This document shows positions 50,499-60,588 of a stretch of 64,000 bases of DNA, piece after piece. The notes beneath the pieces were generated by a model, which saw nothing but the letters and a program-made list of their open reading frames with translations, did no database searches and had not been told where the DNA came from. Positions within the stretch are counted from its first letter, which is position 1. Every line of letters begins with the position of its first letter. The stretch is from Microcella flavibacter (GTDB lineage Bacteria; Actinomycetota; Actinomycetes; Actinomycetales; Microbacteriaceae), in contig NZ_CP051299.1 in NCBI RefSeq assembly GCF_012530535.1, forward strand, positions 1,488,001 to 1,552,000, read 5' to 3'. Made by a program: the position numbers and the translations under genes.

Positions 50499-50776
50499 CG
50501 TGCGCTCGATCCGGCGGCGAGGTCGCGGCCGGGCGACGACTCCGCGGGATCGTCGCCCGCGACGCCTTCCCCCTCCGGCTGCCAGCGCAGCAGGTCGCCC
50601 GGCTGGCAGTCGAGCGCCGCGCAGAGCGCGTCGAGCGTCGTGAAGCGCACCGCCTTGGCGCGCCCGTTCTTGAGCACGGCGAGGTTGGCGGGCGTGATGC
50701 CGACGAGCTCGGCGAGCGTGCCGACCGCCATCGAGCGCCGCGCGAGCATGGCGTCGATGTCGACGACGATCGGCAT
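50495..50776 (-). CDS. YozG-type XRE/HTH transcriptional regulator
   Basis: A 93-residue protein. The helix-turn-helix spans about residues 19-60 (VGTLAELVGITPANLAVLKNGRAKAVRFTTLDALCAALDCQPGDLL), followed by an acidic tail. A perfect ribosome binding site AGGAGGTGATC precedes ATG 50776, inside the end of the DUF2975 gene (TGATG overlap). YozG-DUF2975 pairs are common; the regulator presumably works with the membrane protein, perhaps on the 51290 palindrome. Confidence 0.88.
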   Translation of the reverse strand: MPIVVDIDAMLARRSMAVGTLAELVGITPANLAVLKNGRAKAVRFTTLDALCAALDCQPGDLLRWQPEGEGVAGDDPAESSPGRDLAAGSSAR

Positions 50777-51282
50777 CAGATCACCTCCTGCAGCTCGGAG
50801 CGCAGCGCGCGCGCCTCGGTCTCGCGCTCGACGGCCTGCGCGAGCAGCACGCGCATGACGACCATGAGCAGCGCGACGCCGCCGATGACGAGGGCCGCGC
50901 CCCCGATGAGGCCGACGACGCCCGGGGCCACTCCCCCGGGAACGAGCAGCAGGCCGAGCCCGGCCATGAGGGCCGCGGCGACGAGGATCGCCCCGATGAT
51001 GACGTCGACGTACCGGAACGCCGCGCGGCTGAACACCGAGCCGCGCCGCACCATCGTCAGCAGGCGCCAGATGCAGACGGCGCTGACCTGCAGGGTGACG
51101 ACGCCGGCGCCGATGAGCAGCACGAAGAGGGTGCGCGACAGCTCGGGCGCCCCGGCGAGGTCCTCCCAGACGAGCGGCAGGATCATGCCCTGCACGAGCA
51201 GCGAGCCGAGCAGGCTGAGCGCGATGACGACGCGCAGCGCCATCACCAGGCCGGCGGTGAAGAACGATGTCGAGGAGGTCAT
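50776..51282 (-). CDS. DUF2975 membrane protein
   Basis: A 168-residue protein with four predicted helices: GLVMALRVVIALSLLGSLLVQGMILPLVW, LFVLLIGAGVVTLQVSAVCIWRLL, VDVIIGAILVAAALMAGLGLLLVP and GVVGLIGGAALVIGGVALLMVVMRVLLAQA. VRRGSVFSRAAFRYVD is the conserved DUF2975 loop. Function unknown. It is encoded first in an operon with a YozG-type regulator and an alpha/beta hydrolase; ATG 51282 follows GAGGAGGTC. Confidence 0.88.
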   Translation of the reverse strand: MTSSTSFFTAGLVMALRVVIALSLLGSLLVQGMILPLVWEDLAGAPELSRTLFVLLIGAGVVTLQVSAVCIWRLLTMVRRGSVFSRAAFRYVDVIIGAILVAAALMAGLGLLLVPGGVAPGVVGLIGGAALVIGGVALLMVVMRVLLAQAVERETEARALRSELQEVI

Positions 51283-51289
51283 GACGGAA

Positions 51290-51310
51290 ATCTATCGATA
51301 GTCGATAGAT
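51290..51310. promoter_or_regulatory. 21 bp palindromic operator between DUF2975 and UvrA-like genes
   Basis: ATCTATCGA-TAG-TCGATAGAT, a perfect 9+3+9 inverted repeat, in the 72 bp gap between divergent genes. It lies 8 bp before the DUF2975 start and 33 bp upstream of the UvrA-like -10 box, a position suited to controlling both. Confidence 0.8.
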
Positions 51311-51342
51311 TCCGCAACGCTGACCGCGCCGCCCCTCCCCCG

Positions 51343-51348
51343 TATCCT
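51343..51348 (+). promoter_or_regulatory. -10 element TATCCT of the UvrA-like gene
   Basis: TATCCT ends 6 nt before ATG 51355; leaderless type. Confidence 0.45.
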
Positions 51349-51354
51349 GACCGC

Positions 51355-53760
<2,406 letters not shown>

Positions 53761-53765
53761 TCGCC

Positions 53766-54743
53766 GTGGCGCGCGTCCTCGTCCTCGGCGGCACGGCCTG
53801 GCTCGGCCGGCTCATCGCGGCGAGCCTCGTCGCCCGCGGCGACGACGTCACGTGCCTCGCGCGCGGAGCATCCGGGGATGCGTCCGCCGGCGCCGCGCTC
53901 ATCACCCGCGACCGGCGCGAGCCCGGGGCGTACGACGTGGTGGGCGGCTCGCACTGGGACGCCGTGATCGAGCTCGCCTCCGAGCCGTCGCTCGTCACGG
54001 GAGCGCTGGAGGCGCTGGCCCCGGCGGCCGAGCACTGGACGCTCGTCTCCTCCGTCTCGGTGTACGCCGCGAACGACGAGCCCGGCGCCGACGAGACGGC
54101 GGCCCTCGTCGAGCCCACCGACCTCACCGACTACGCGCACGCGAAGGTCGCGGCCGAGCAGGCGACGGCCGACCGGGTCGGCGACCGGCTGCTGATCGCG
54201 CGGCCCGGCCTCATCGTCGGCCCGGGCGACGGCAGCGACCGCTTCGGCTACTGGGCGGGCCGCTTCGCGCTCGCGGGCGCGGAGCCCGTGCTCGTGCCGG
54301 GACGCGCGCGGCAGACGGCGCAGGTCATCGACGCCCGCGACCTCGCCGACTGGATCGCCGACGCCGCCCGCTCGCGCGTGACCGGCGTCGTCAACGCCGT
54401 CGGCGACCCGCTGCCGCTCGAGGAGATGCTCGCGCTCGCCGCCGACGTCGCCGGCGCGACGGCCCCGCTCGTCAGCGCCGACGACGAGGCGCTCGTCGCG
54501 CACGGCGTCGCCCCATGGGCGGGCCCGCGCTCGCTGCCGCTCTGGTTGCCCGCGGGGTACGAGGGCTTCGCGCGCCGCTCGGGCGAGCGGTACCGCGCGG
54601 CGGGCGGGCGCACCCGGCCGCTGCGCAGCACCCTCGTCGACGTGCTCGCCGACGAGCGCGCGCGGGGGCTCGACCGCCCTCGCCGCGCGGGGCTCACCCG
54701 CGCCGAGGAGCTCGAGGTCATCGCGGCGCTCGCCGACGGGTGA
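53766..54743 (+). CDS. NAD-dependent epimerase/dehydratase-like protein
   Basis: A 325-residue extended-SDR protein. RVLVLGGTAWLGRLIAASL (GGTxxxG) at the N-terminus, LVSSVSVYAANDE near residue 95, and DYAHAKVAAEQ with YxxxK near 122 are seen; the C-terminus contains VIDARDLADWIADAA. It should bind NAD(P) and may act on a nucleotide sugar, but no sugar genes are nearby. The GTG start follows the UvrA-like stop by 5 bp. Confidence 0.88.
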   Translation: MARVLVLGGTAWLGRLIAASLVARGDDVTCLARGASGDASAGAALITRDRREPGAYDVVGGSHWDAVIELASEPSLVTGALEALAPAAEHWTLVSSVSVYAANDEPGADETAALVEPTDLTDYAHAKVAAEQATADRVGDRLLIARPGLIVGPGDGSDRFGYWAGRFALAGAEPVLVPGRARQTAQVIDARDLADWIADAARSRVTGVVNAVGDPLPLEEMLALAADVAGATAPLVSADDEALVAHGVAPWAGPRSLPLWLPAGYEGFARRSGERYRAAGGRTRPLRSTLVDVLADERARGLDRPRRAGLTRAEELEVIAALADG

Positions 54744-54756
54744 CGTCGCAGTGCGC

Positions 54757-55353
54757 TCAGCCGGCGAAGGCCTCCTCGTACAGCGCGCGCAGCTCGGGGC
54801 TCTCCGGCCCCGTCAACCCGCACGACGCCGCTGCGCCATCGGTGACGGCGACGAGGTAGTCGCCGCCGGCGACGAACTCGCCCGTCGAGTACTCGAGATT
54901 CGGATCGGTGCCCTGCGCGACGATGACCTCGTCGGTCACCTCCCCGCGGAAGCGCTCGGTCACCGCCAGCGCGACCTCGTCGCCGTCGACGCTCGTGACG
55001 GTCGCCGCGAAGGCGACCTCGTTCATCGCGAGCCCCTCGGCGGTGAGCACGGCGCAGGACGTGGCGGGGCCGACGGCCTCCGGCGCGACGAACCGCGTCG
55101 GCGAGGCGCCGCCGCCCGTGCCGATGACGACGGCGGCGGCGATCGCCGCGGCGGCGCCGGTCAGCGCGACCGGCAGGATCCACCGGGGCCGTCGGGCGTC
55201 CCCCTCGGTGCCGGCGGGGGCGGGGGTGCGGATGCTGCTGCTCATGATCGTCTCCGTGATCTGCTCGAGCCGCCGGGCGGCGGCAGGGTCGGCCTCGGCA
55301 GCCGGATCCGCGCGGCGCAGTCGGCGCCGCAGCACCTCGTCCTCGTCGCCCAT
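54757..55353 (-). CDS. Single-pass membrane protein, probable partner of the sigma factor
   Basis: A 198-residue protein of unknown family. A charged N-terminal cytoplasmic part (RRRLRRADPAAEADPAAARRLEQI) is followed by one membrane helix near residue 70 (WILPVALTGAAAAIAAAVVIG) and an extracytoplasmic domain with two Cys (SCAVLTAEG and SCGLTGPE) that may form a disulfide. The start shares one base with the sigma factor stop (TGATG), the usual layout of a sigma/anti-sigma pair, but no ZAS/HxxxCxxC motif is visible. Confidence 0.75.
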   Translation of the reverse strand: MGDEDEVLRRRLRRADPAAEADPAAARRLEQITETIMSSSIRTPAPAGTEGDARRPRWILPVALTGAAAAIAAAVVIGTGGGASPTRFVAPEAVGPATSCAVLTAEGLAMNEVAFAATVTSVDGDEVALAVTERFRGEVTDEVIVAQGTDPNLEYSTGEFVAGGDYLVAVTDGAAASCGLTGPESPELRALYEEAFAG

Positions 55354-55961
55354 CACCGGCTCCCTCCGTCATCCCCGACATGTCCGGCATCGAGCCCGAC
55401 CTTTCCGAACCCGGGCTGTTCCGTCCCGATCGGCGCGGCACCGGCCCGCTCGAGCTCGGCCCGCAGCGCCTTCTTCGCCCGGTGCAGCCGGATCGACACG
55501 GCGTTCGCGCTGATGCCGAGCACGACCGCGATCCGCCCGGGCGCGAGCTCCTCCCAGGCCCAGAGGCGCAGCACCTCGGCCTCGGCCGGGCGCAGGCGCC
55601 GGAGGGCGGCGTGCAGCTCGGCGTCCGCCGCGGCGGCGCCGCCCGTGCGCGCTCTCTCGGCGGCGGAGGGCGCCGGCTGCGGCGGATCGACGACGCGGAT
55701 GCGCTGCACCAGCCGCTCGCGGCGACGAGCGGCCCGGCGGGCGTTGGCGAGGCAGTTGCTCGCGACGACGTAGACCCAGGGCAGAGCATCCACCGGGATC
55801 TCATCGAGCCGCCGCCAGCACACCAGCAGAACCTCGCTCAGCACGTCGTCCGCGGTGTCGGGGTCGGTGCGGCGGCGCAGGTAGCGCTGCAGGGGCTCGC
55901 CGCACTCGGCGACGAGCGCGGCGAAACGCGCACGGCGGGCGGAGTCGACGGCGGTCGTCAC
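55353..55961 (-). CDS. ECF-type sigma-70 family RNA polymerase sigma factor
   Basis: A 202-residue protein. Region 2 spans RFAALVAECGEPLQRYLRRRTDPDTADDVLSEVLLVCWRRLDEIP, ending PWVYVVASNCLANARRA; region 4 is LRPAEAEVLRLWAWEELAPGRIAVVLGISANAVSIRLHRAKKAL. It directs RNA polymerase to an alternative promoter set. The GTG at 55961 is the best start seen. It is coupled to the membrane protein gene, which may sequester it. Confidence 0.9.
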   Translation of the reverse strand: MTTAVDSARRARFAALVAECGEPLQRYLRRRTDPDTADDVLSEVLLVCWRRLDEIPVDALPWVYVVASNCLANARRAARRRERLVQRIRVVDPPQPAPSAAERARTGGAAAADAELHAALRRLRPAEAEVLRLWAWEELAPGRIAVVLGISANAVSIRLHRAKKALRAELERAGAAPIGTEQPGFGKVGLDAGHVGDDGGSR

Positions 55962-56033
55962 ATGAGGGTCATGTCCGCACCGCGCGCGATCTTTCCGCGG
56001 GACGGCCGGCGGCGCTCGCCGCCCCGGCTCCCC

Positions 56034-56039
56034 TAGCCT
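56034..56039 (+). promoter_or_regulatory. -10 element TAGCCT of ychJ
   Basis: TAGCCT followed by 7 nt and ATG 56047; leaderless type. Confidence 0.45.
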
Positions 56040-56046
56040 GAAGCGC

Positions 56047-56412
56047 ATGCGCTGCCCCTGCCTGAGCGGACTCCCCCTCGCCGAGTGCTGCGCGCCCCTC
56101 CACGCCGGCGCCCCCGCGCCCACGGCCGAGCGCCTCATGCGCTCGCGCTTCTCCGCCTTCGCCCTCGGTGACGCCGCGTACCTGCTCGCGAGCCACCACG
56201 CCTCGACCCGCCCGGCACCGCTCACGCTCGACGCGGAGCTGCGCTGGTACCGCCTCGACATCCTGCGCACCGAGCGCGGCGGCCCGCTCGACCGTGAGGG
56301 GCGCGTCGAGTTCGAGGCCTTCTTCCGCTCCCCCGAGGGCGGCGGCTCGCAGCACGAGACGAGCCGCTTCGTGCGCGAGGGCGGCCACTGGTTCTACGTC
56401 GACGGGGTCTAG
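56047..56412 (+). CDS. YchJ family metal-binding protein (UPF0225)
   Basis: A 121-residue protein. The SEC-C zinc motif CPCLSGLPLAECCAPLHAG is at the N-terminus (residues 3-21), followed by the NTF2-like YchJ domain: APTAERLMRSRFSAFALGDAAYLLASHH and WYRLDILRTERGG. Function is unknown; in many genomes it is a stand-alone protein linked with protein targeting or metal binding. Confidence 0.92.
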   Translation: MRCPCLSGLPLAECCAPLHAGAPAPTAERLMRSRFSAFALGDAAYLLASHHASTRPAPLTLDAELRWYRLDILRTERGGPLDREGRVEFEAFFRSPEGGGSQHETSRFVREGGHWFYVDGV

Positions 56413-56429
56413 CGGCACCGGGCGGCGCG

Positions 56430-56463
56430 CTTCAGCGCCGCTTCAGGCCCCCGCCTCCACACT
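56430..56463 (+). promoter_or_regulatory. Response-regulator promoter: CTTCAG direct repeats and -10 CACACT
   Basis: CTTCAG at 56430-56435 and 56441-56446 (11 bp apart) is followed after 11 nt by CACACT (56458-56463) and 6 nt later by ATG 56470. The PepSY gene promoter repeats exactly this arrangement. Confidence 0.65.
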
Positions 56464-56469
56464 GTGGGG

Positions 56470-57147
56470 ATGCGCGTGCTCATCGTCGACGACGAGGTCC
56501 GGCTCGCCGACGGAATCCGTCGCGGCCTCGAGGCCGAGGGCTTCGCCGTCGACGTCGCCGGCAACGGGGTCGACGGGCTCTGGTACGCGCAGGAGCACCG
56601 GTACGACGCCATCCTGCTCGACATCATGATGCCGGGCATGAGCGGGTACCGCGTCTGCCGCACCCTCCGGGAGAGCGGCGACTGGACTCCCGTGCTGATG
56701 CTGACGGCGAAGGACGGCGAGTGGGACGAGGTCGAGGGGCTCGATACCGGGGCCGACGACTACGTGGTGAAGCCCGTGCACTTCGCCGTGCTCGTCGCCC
56801 GCATCCGCGCGCTCGTGCGGCGCGGCGCGCGCGAGCGGCCCGTCACGATCGAGCTCGGCGACCTGCGGGTCGATCCGGCGGCGCGGACGGTGCATCGCGG
56901 CGCCCAGCACATCCCGCTGACCGCCCGCGAGTTCGCCGTGCTCGCGTACCTCGCCCGCCACGCGGGCATCGTCGTCAGCAAGCGCGACGTGATCGACGGC
57001 GTGTGGGACGCCGACTTCGAGGGCGACCAGAACATCGTCGAGGTGTACATAGGCCACCTGCGCGCGAAGATCGATCGACCCTTCGGGCGATCGGCCATCA
57101 CGACCCTGCGCGGAGCGGGCTACCGGTTGGCGCCCGACGGTGGCTGA
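56470..57147 (+). CDS. OmpR/PhoB-family response regulator
   Basis: A 225-residue regulator. The receiver has VLIVDDEVRLADG at the N-terminus (acidic pocket), phospho-acceptor Asp in AILLDIMMPGM near residue 51, Thr in LMLTAKDG and Lys in DDYVVKPVHF. The winged-HTH DNA-binding domain has LTAREFAVLAYLARHAG and VYIGHLRAKID. It is expected to bind the CTTCAG repeats upstream of its own gene and of the PepSY gene. It overlaps the kinase gene by 8 bp. Confidence 0.94.
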   Translation: MRVLIVDDEVRLADGIRRGLEAEGFAVDVAGNGVDGLWYAQEHRYDAILLDIMMPGMSGYRVCRTLRESGDWTPVLMLTAKDGEWDEVEGLDTGADDYVVKPVHFAVLVARIRALVRRGARERPVTIELGDLRVDPAARTVHRGAQHIPLTAREFAVLAYLARHAGIVVSKRDVIDGVWDADFEGDQNIVEVYIGHLRAKIDRPFGRSAITTLRGAGYRLAPDGG

Positions 57148-58513
57148 ACCGCGGCCGAGCTCCGCCCGAGCGCAGCGAAGGCCGAGGGGCATGCGCGGGC
57201 GGATCACGGCGGTGACCGCGGCCGCCGTCGCGGCGGGCCTCGCGATCATCGGCCTCGCCTTCGTGGGGGTTCTCGGCACCACCCTGACCGCCAGCGAGGC
57301 GACCACCGCCGAGCAGCTCGCCGAGCAGCTCGCCGACCGACTCGAGGCGACGGGCGGCACCCGGCTCGACGACGTCGAGGACGGCGTCGCCCAGGTGCAG
57401 CGCGACGGCGTCGTGCTCGCCACCTCCGACGACGACGTCGCGCAGCCGCTGCCGCTCGAGGGGCTCGCGCGCACCGACGAGGGCGAGGTCGTCACCTCCA
57501 GCACCGACGCCGAGATCGGCGGAGCGGAGCTCGACGTCGTCGTGGCGCGCGATCTCGAGCAGGTCGCGGCGGCGACGACCACGGTCGGTGCCCTGCTCGC
57601 CCTGCTGCTGCCCCTCCTCACCGCGGCGATCGCGCTCACGGTGTGGGTCGTCGTCGGCCGAGCGCTCCGGCCCGTCGATCGCATCCGTCGCGACGTCGAC
57701 GCCATCGGCTCCGCGCAGCTCGACCGGCGCGTCGACGTGCCGCCGACGCGGGACGAGGTCGCGACGCTCGCCCGCACGATGAATCGCATGCTCGACCGGC
57801 TCGAGCAGGCGCAGCTCGCGCAGCGGCGGTTCCTCTCCGACGCCTCGCACGAGCTCCGCTCCCCGGTCGCCTCGCTCGCGCAGCACGCGCAGCTCGCGCA
57901 GCAGCACCCGGGCGCCACCGACCTGGCGACGCTCGCCGAGGTCGTCGACGCCGAGAGCACCCGCCTCACCGAGCTCGTGGAATCGATGCTCGCCCTGACC
58001 CGCGCCGAGGAGGGGGCCCTGCGGCGGGAGGCGGTCGACCTCGACGACCTCGCCCTCGCCGAGGCGGCGCGGCTGCGCGCCGAGACGGGTCTCTCGATCA
58101 GCACCGCGGGCGTGTCCGCCGTCCAGCTGATCGCCGACCCCGCCGCCCTGCGGCGCGCCCTGCGCAACCTCGGCGACAACGCGCGTCGGCACGCGGCGAC
58201 GAGCGTGAGCATCGCGACGTCGCGGGAGGGCGGCACCGCGGTGATCGCCGTCGAGGATGACGGACCGGGCGTGCCCGAGCACGAACGGCAGCGGGTTCTG
58301 GAGCGCTTCCACCGTCTCGACGACGCACGGTCGCGCGACGCTGGCGGCTCCGGTCTCGGGCTCGCCATCGTCGCGGGCACGGCCGCCGCGCACGGCGGCG
58401 AGGTGCGCATCCTCGCGTCGGCGCTCGGCGGCGCTCGCGCGGAGATCCGGCTGCCTCTGGGCCTCGATGCATCGATCTCCCCCGGCGACGACAGCGGGCC
58501 GCGCCCTTCCTGA
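57140..58513 (+). CDS. Sensor histidine kinase
   Basis: A 457-residue kinase. Two membrane helices (about 24-45 and 150-175) enclose a periplasmic sensor of about 100 residues; HAMP follows (VVGRALRPVDRIRRDVDAI). The H-box is RFLSDASHELRSPVASLAQHAQ near residue 235, the N-box LRNLGDNARRHA, and the G-boxes DDGPGVPEHER and SGLGLAIVAG. It should phosphorylate the co-encoded response regulator. The signal is unknown, perhaps an envelope state given the PepSY target. Confidence 0.93.
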   Translation: MAEPRPSSARAQRRPRGMRGRITAVTAAAVAAGLAIIGLAFVGVLGTTLTASEATTAEQLAEQLADRLEATGGTRLDDVEDGVAQVQRDGVVLATSDDDVAQPLPLEGLARTDEGEVVTSSTDAEIGGAELDVVVARDLEQVAAATTTVGALLALLLPLLTAAIALTVWVVVGRALRPVDRIRRDVDAIGSAQLDRRVDVPPTRDEVATLARTMNRMLDRLEQAQLAQRRFLSDASHELRSPVASLAQHAQLAQQHPGATDLATLAEVVDAESTRLTELVESMLALTRAEEGALRREAVDLDDLALAEAARLRAETGLSISTAGVSAVQLIADPAALRRALRNLGDNARRHAATSVSIATSREGGTAVIAVEDDGPGVPEHERQRVLERFHRLDDARSRDAGGSGLGLAIVAGTAAAHGGEVRILASALGGARAEIRLPLGLDASISPGDDSGPRPS

Positions 58514-58519
58514 AATCCG

Positions 58520-58563
58520 CTTCAGGTCGCTTCAGCGGCGCTTCAGTGCTCGTCTTCCACAGT
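58520..58563 (+). promoter_or_regulatory. PepSY promoter: three CTTCAG direct repeats and -10 CACAGT
   Basis: CTTCAG at 58520-58525, 58530-58535 and 58541-58546 (10-11 bp phasing) is followed after 11 nt by CACAGT (58558-58563) and 6 nt later by ATG 58570. Spacing is identical to the response-regulator promoter. Confidence 0.68.
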
Positions 58564-58569
58564 GGACCC

Positions 58570-59292
58570 ATGACCGACCGCACCGACTCCCCCTCCTCCC
58601 CGCCCCCCGCCCCCGCGTCGCCGACTGCACCGGCCTCGACGCCCGCTCCGGAGCGCTCGTCGCGCCGCACCCGCCTCGGGCTCGGCATCGCCGCCGCCGC
58701 ACTCGGCGTCATCGCTCTCACCGCCGGCGTCACCGCCGTCGCCGTCGACGCCTTCGACGACGACGACGATGACGACCGCTCCTCCCTCGTGGCCGACTCC
58801 TCCGGCGACCGGGGTGTCGGCGCGGACGGTAGCGGCGCGTCCGAGCGCGGCGACGACGACGCGAGCACGTCGGCGAGCACGGCGAGCGGCGGCAGCACCG
58901 CCGACGTCGAGCAGTTCGAGAGCGCGCGCGACGCCGCCCTCGACGCGGCCGACGGCGAGCAGCTGCTCGAGCTCGAGCGCACGCGCGACGGCTGGAGCGC
59001 GGAGGTGCTGCGCGCCGATGGCACGGATGTCGACGTCGCCCTCACCGAGGCGCTCGAGGCCACCGTCGGCACCCCCGACACCGACGACGATCGGCGCGAG
59101 CAGGGCTCCTTCGCCGACGACGGCATCGCCCGCGCCATCGAGGCCGCGCTCGCCGAGACCGGCGGCGGCGAGGCGCACGAGATCGCCCTCACCGACGACG
59201 ACGGCGCCTACGAGATCTCGGTGCGCGGCGAGGTGCGCGCGGAAATCACGCTCGACGCCTCCTACGCCGTCGTCGAGGTCGACCTCGACTGA
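58570..59292 (+). CDS. PepSY domain membrane/secreted protein
   Basis: A 240-residue protein. A Pro/Ala/Ser-rich cytoplasmic start is followed by one membrane helix (LGLGIAAAALGVIALTAGVTAVAV, about residues 37-60), then a seven-Asp run, a Ser/Gly/Asp linker and two PepSY-like repeats: AALDAADGEQLLELERTRDGWSAEVLRADG and HEIALTDDDGAYEISVRGEVRAEITLDA. PepSY domains often inhibit proteases or modulate envelope sensors. As the gene carries the same regulatory repeats as the response regulator, it is a likely target or feedback partner of the two-component system. Confidence 0.88.
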   Translation: MTDRTDSPSSPPPAPASPTAPASTPAPERSSRRTRLGLGIAAAALGVIALTAGVTAVAVDAFDDDDDDDRSSLVADSSGDRGVGADGSGASERGDDDASTSASTASGGSTADVEQFESARDAALDAADGEQLLELERTRDGWSAEVLRADGTDVDVALTEALEATVGTPDTDDDRREQGSFADDGIARAIEAALAETGGGEAHEIALTDDDGAYEISVRGEVRAEITLDASYAVVEVDLD

Positions 59293-59320
59293 TCCCGCCG
59301 CGATCGGATCGAGCGCGCGC

Positions 59321-60493
59321 TCAGCTCCGGCCGAGCGCGCGCTCGAGGTCCCGCCACAGGTCCTCGACGCCCTCGAGCCCGATCGACAGCCGCAGGATCC
59401 CCGCCCCCGGCCGCGCGTCCGGGGCGATCGGCCGGTGCGTGAGCGAGGCGGGATGCTGCACCAGCGAGTCCACGCCCCCGAGCGACACGGCGTGGGTGAA
59501 CAGCCCGAGCGCCCCGACGACGGCCGAGGCGGCGGGGTACCCGCCCGCGAGGTCGAGGGTCAGCATCGCTCCGGCCCCCCGCATCTGGCGCCCGACGAGA
59601 CCCGTCGGATCGCCGCCGCCGAGCCCCGGGTAGTGCACCGCTGCGACGGCCTCGTGCTGCGCCAGGCGCTCGGCGAGCATCCCGGCCGTCGCCTGCTGCG
59701 CGCGCACCCGCAGCGCGAGCGTCGGCAGCCCGCGGTGCAGCAGGTACGCGCCGAGCGGGTGCAGCAGGGCGCCCGTGATGGCGCGGACCGGCCGCAGCGC
59801 CTCGGCCCACTGGGTCGAGCAGGCGATGACGCCGCCCATGGCGTCGCCGTGCCCGCCGAGGTACTTGGTGGCGCTGTGCAGCACGAGGGCGGCACCGAGC
59901 GCGGCCGGGTTCTGCAGCACGGGGGTGGCGAAGGTGTTGTCGACGAGCACGGGCGCGTCCCCCGCCGCCGCGACGACGGCCGCGATGTCGACGAGCTCGA
60001 GCGTCGGGTTCGCGGGCGTCTCGAGCACGACGAGGCAGGTGTCGGGACGCATCGCGGCGGCGACGCCGGCCGCATCGACGTAGGTGGTCTCGACGCTCAG
60101 CAGCCCCGAGGCGAGCAGGTGGTCGGTGCCGCCGTACATCGGCCGCACGGCGACGACGTGGCGCCCCCTCCCCCGGCTCGCGGCGGCGAGCACGGCGGCG
60201 GTGAAGGCCGCCATGCCGGTCGAGAACGCGACGGCCTCCTCGGTGCGCTCCAGCACCGCGAGCGCCTCCTCGAACCGCGCGACCGTCGGGTTCCACAGGC
60301 GGGCGTAGACCGCTCCGCCCTCGGTGGGCCGGTGGCCGGTCGCGATCGATTCGTAGGATGCCCCGCCGCTCTCGATCCCGGGCAGAGGGTTCGTCGTCGA
60401 CAGGTCGAGGGGCAGCGCGTGCACGCCCAGCCCGGCGAGGTCCGCCCGTCCGGCGTGCACGGCGAGGGTCTCGAAGGCGGCGTCATCGTCCAT
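59321..60493 (-). CDS. Trans-sulfuration-type PLP enzyme (cystathionine/methionine gamma-lyase family)
   Basis: A 390-residue fold-type I PLP protein. LPLDLSTTNPLPG at the N-terminus, YARLWNPTVARFEEALAVLE near residue 70, the GMAAFTAA loop and MYGGTDHLL are present, and the PLP lysine is in LHSATKYLGGHGDAMGG near residue 205. It should cleave or form C-S bonds in methionine/cysteine metabolism; which member it is cannot be fixed. It is divergent from an Lrp-type regulator that probably controls it. Confidence 0.9.
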   Translation of the reverse strand: MDDDAAFETLAVHAGRADLAGLGVHALPLDLSTTNPLPGIESGGASYESIATGHRPTEGGAVYARLWNPTVARFEEALAVLERTEEAVAFSTGMAAFTAAVLAAASRGRGRHVVAVRPMYGGTDHLLASGLLSVETTYVDAAGVAAAMRPDTCLVVLETPANPTLELVDIAAVVAAAGDAPVLVDNTFATPVLQNPAALGAALVLHSATKYLGGHGDAMGGVIACSTQWAEALRPVRAITGALLHPLGAYLLHRGLPTLALRVRAQQATAGMLAERLAQHEAVAAVHYPGLGGGDPTGLVGRQMRGAGAMLTLDLAGGYPAASAVVGALGLFTHAVSLGGVDSLVQHPASLTHRPIAPDARPGAGILRLSIGLEGVEDLWRDLERALGRS

Positions 60494-60553
60494 CCCGCGA
60501 GGCTGGCGCGCCCTGCGGCAAAGCGCAAGATGCTCCGCAGTACGCGCGACATG

Positions 60554-60582
60554 CTGCATGATCGGCGCGCATCCTGCATGAT
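60554..60582. promoter_or_regulatory. Lrp-type operator repeats between divergent genes
   Basis: CTGCATGAT occurs at 60554-60562 and 60574-60582, 20 bp apart (two helical turns). The second copy overlaps a possible -10 (CATGAT, 6 nt before the lrp-type ATG). Binding here would allow autoregulation and control of the PLP enzyme. Confidence 0.55.
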
Positions 60583-60588
60583 GGCCCG

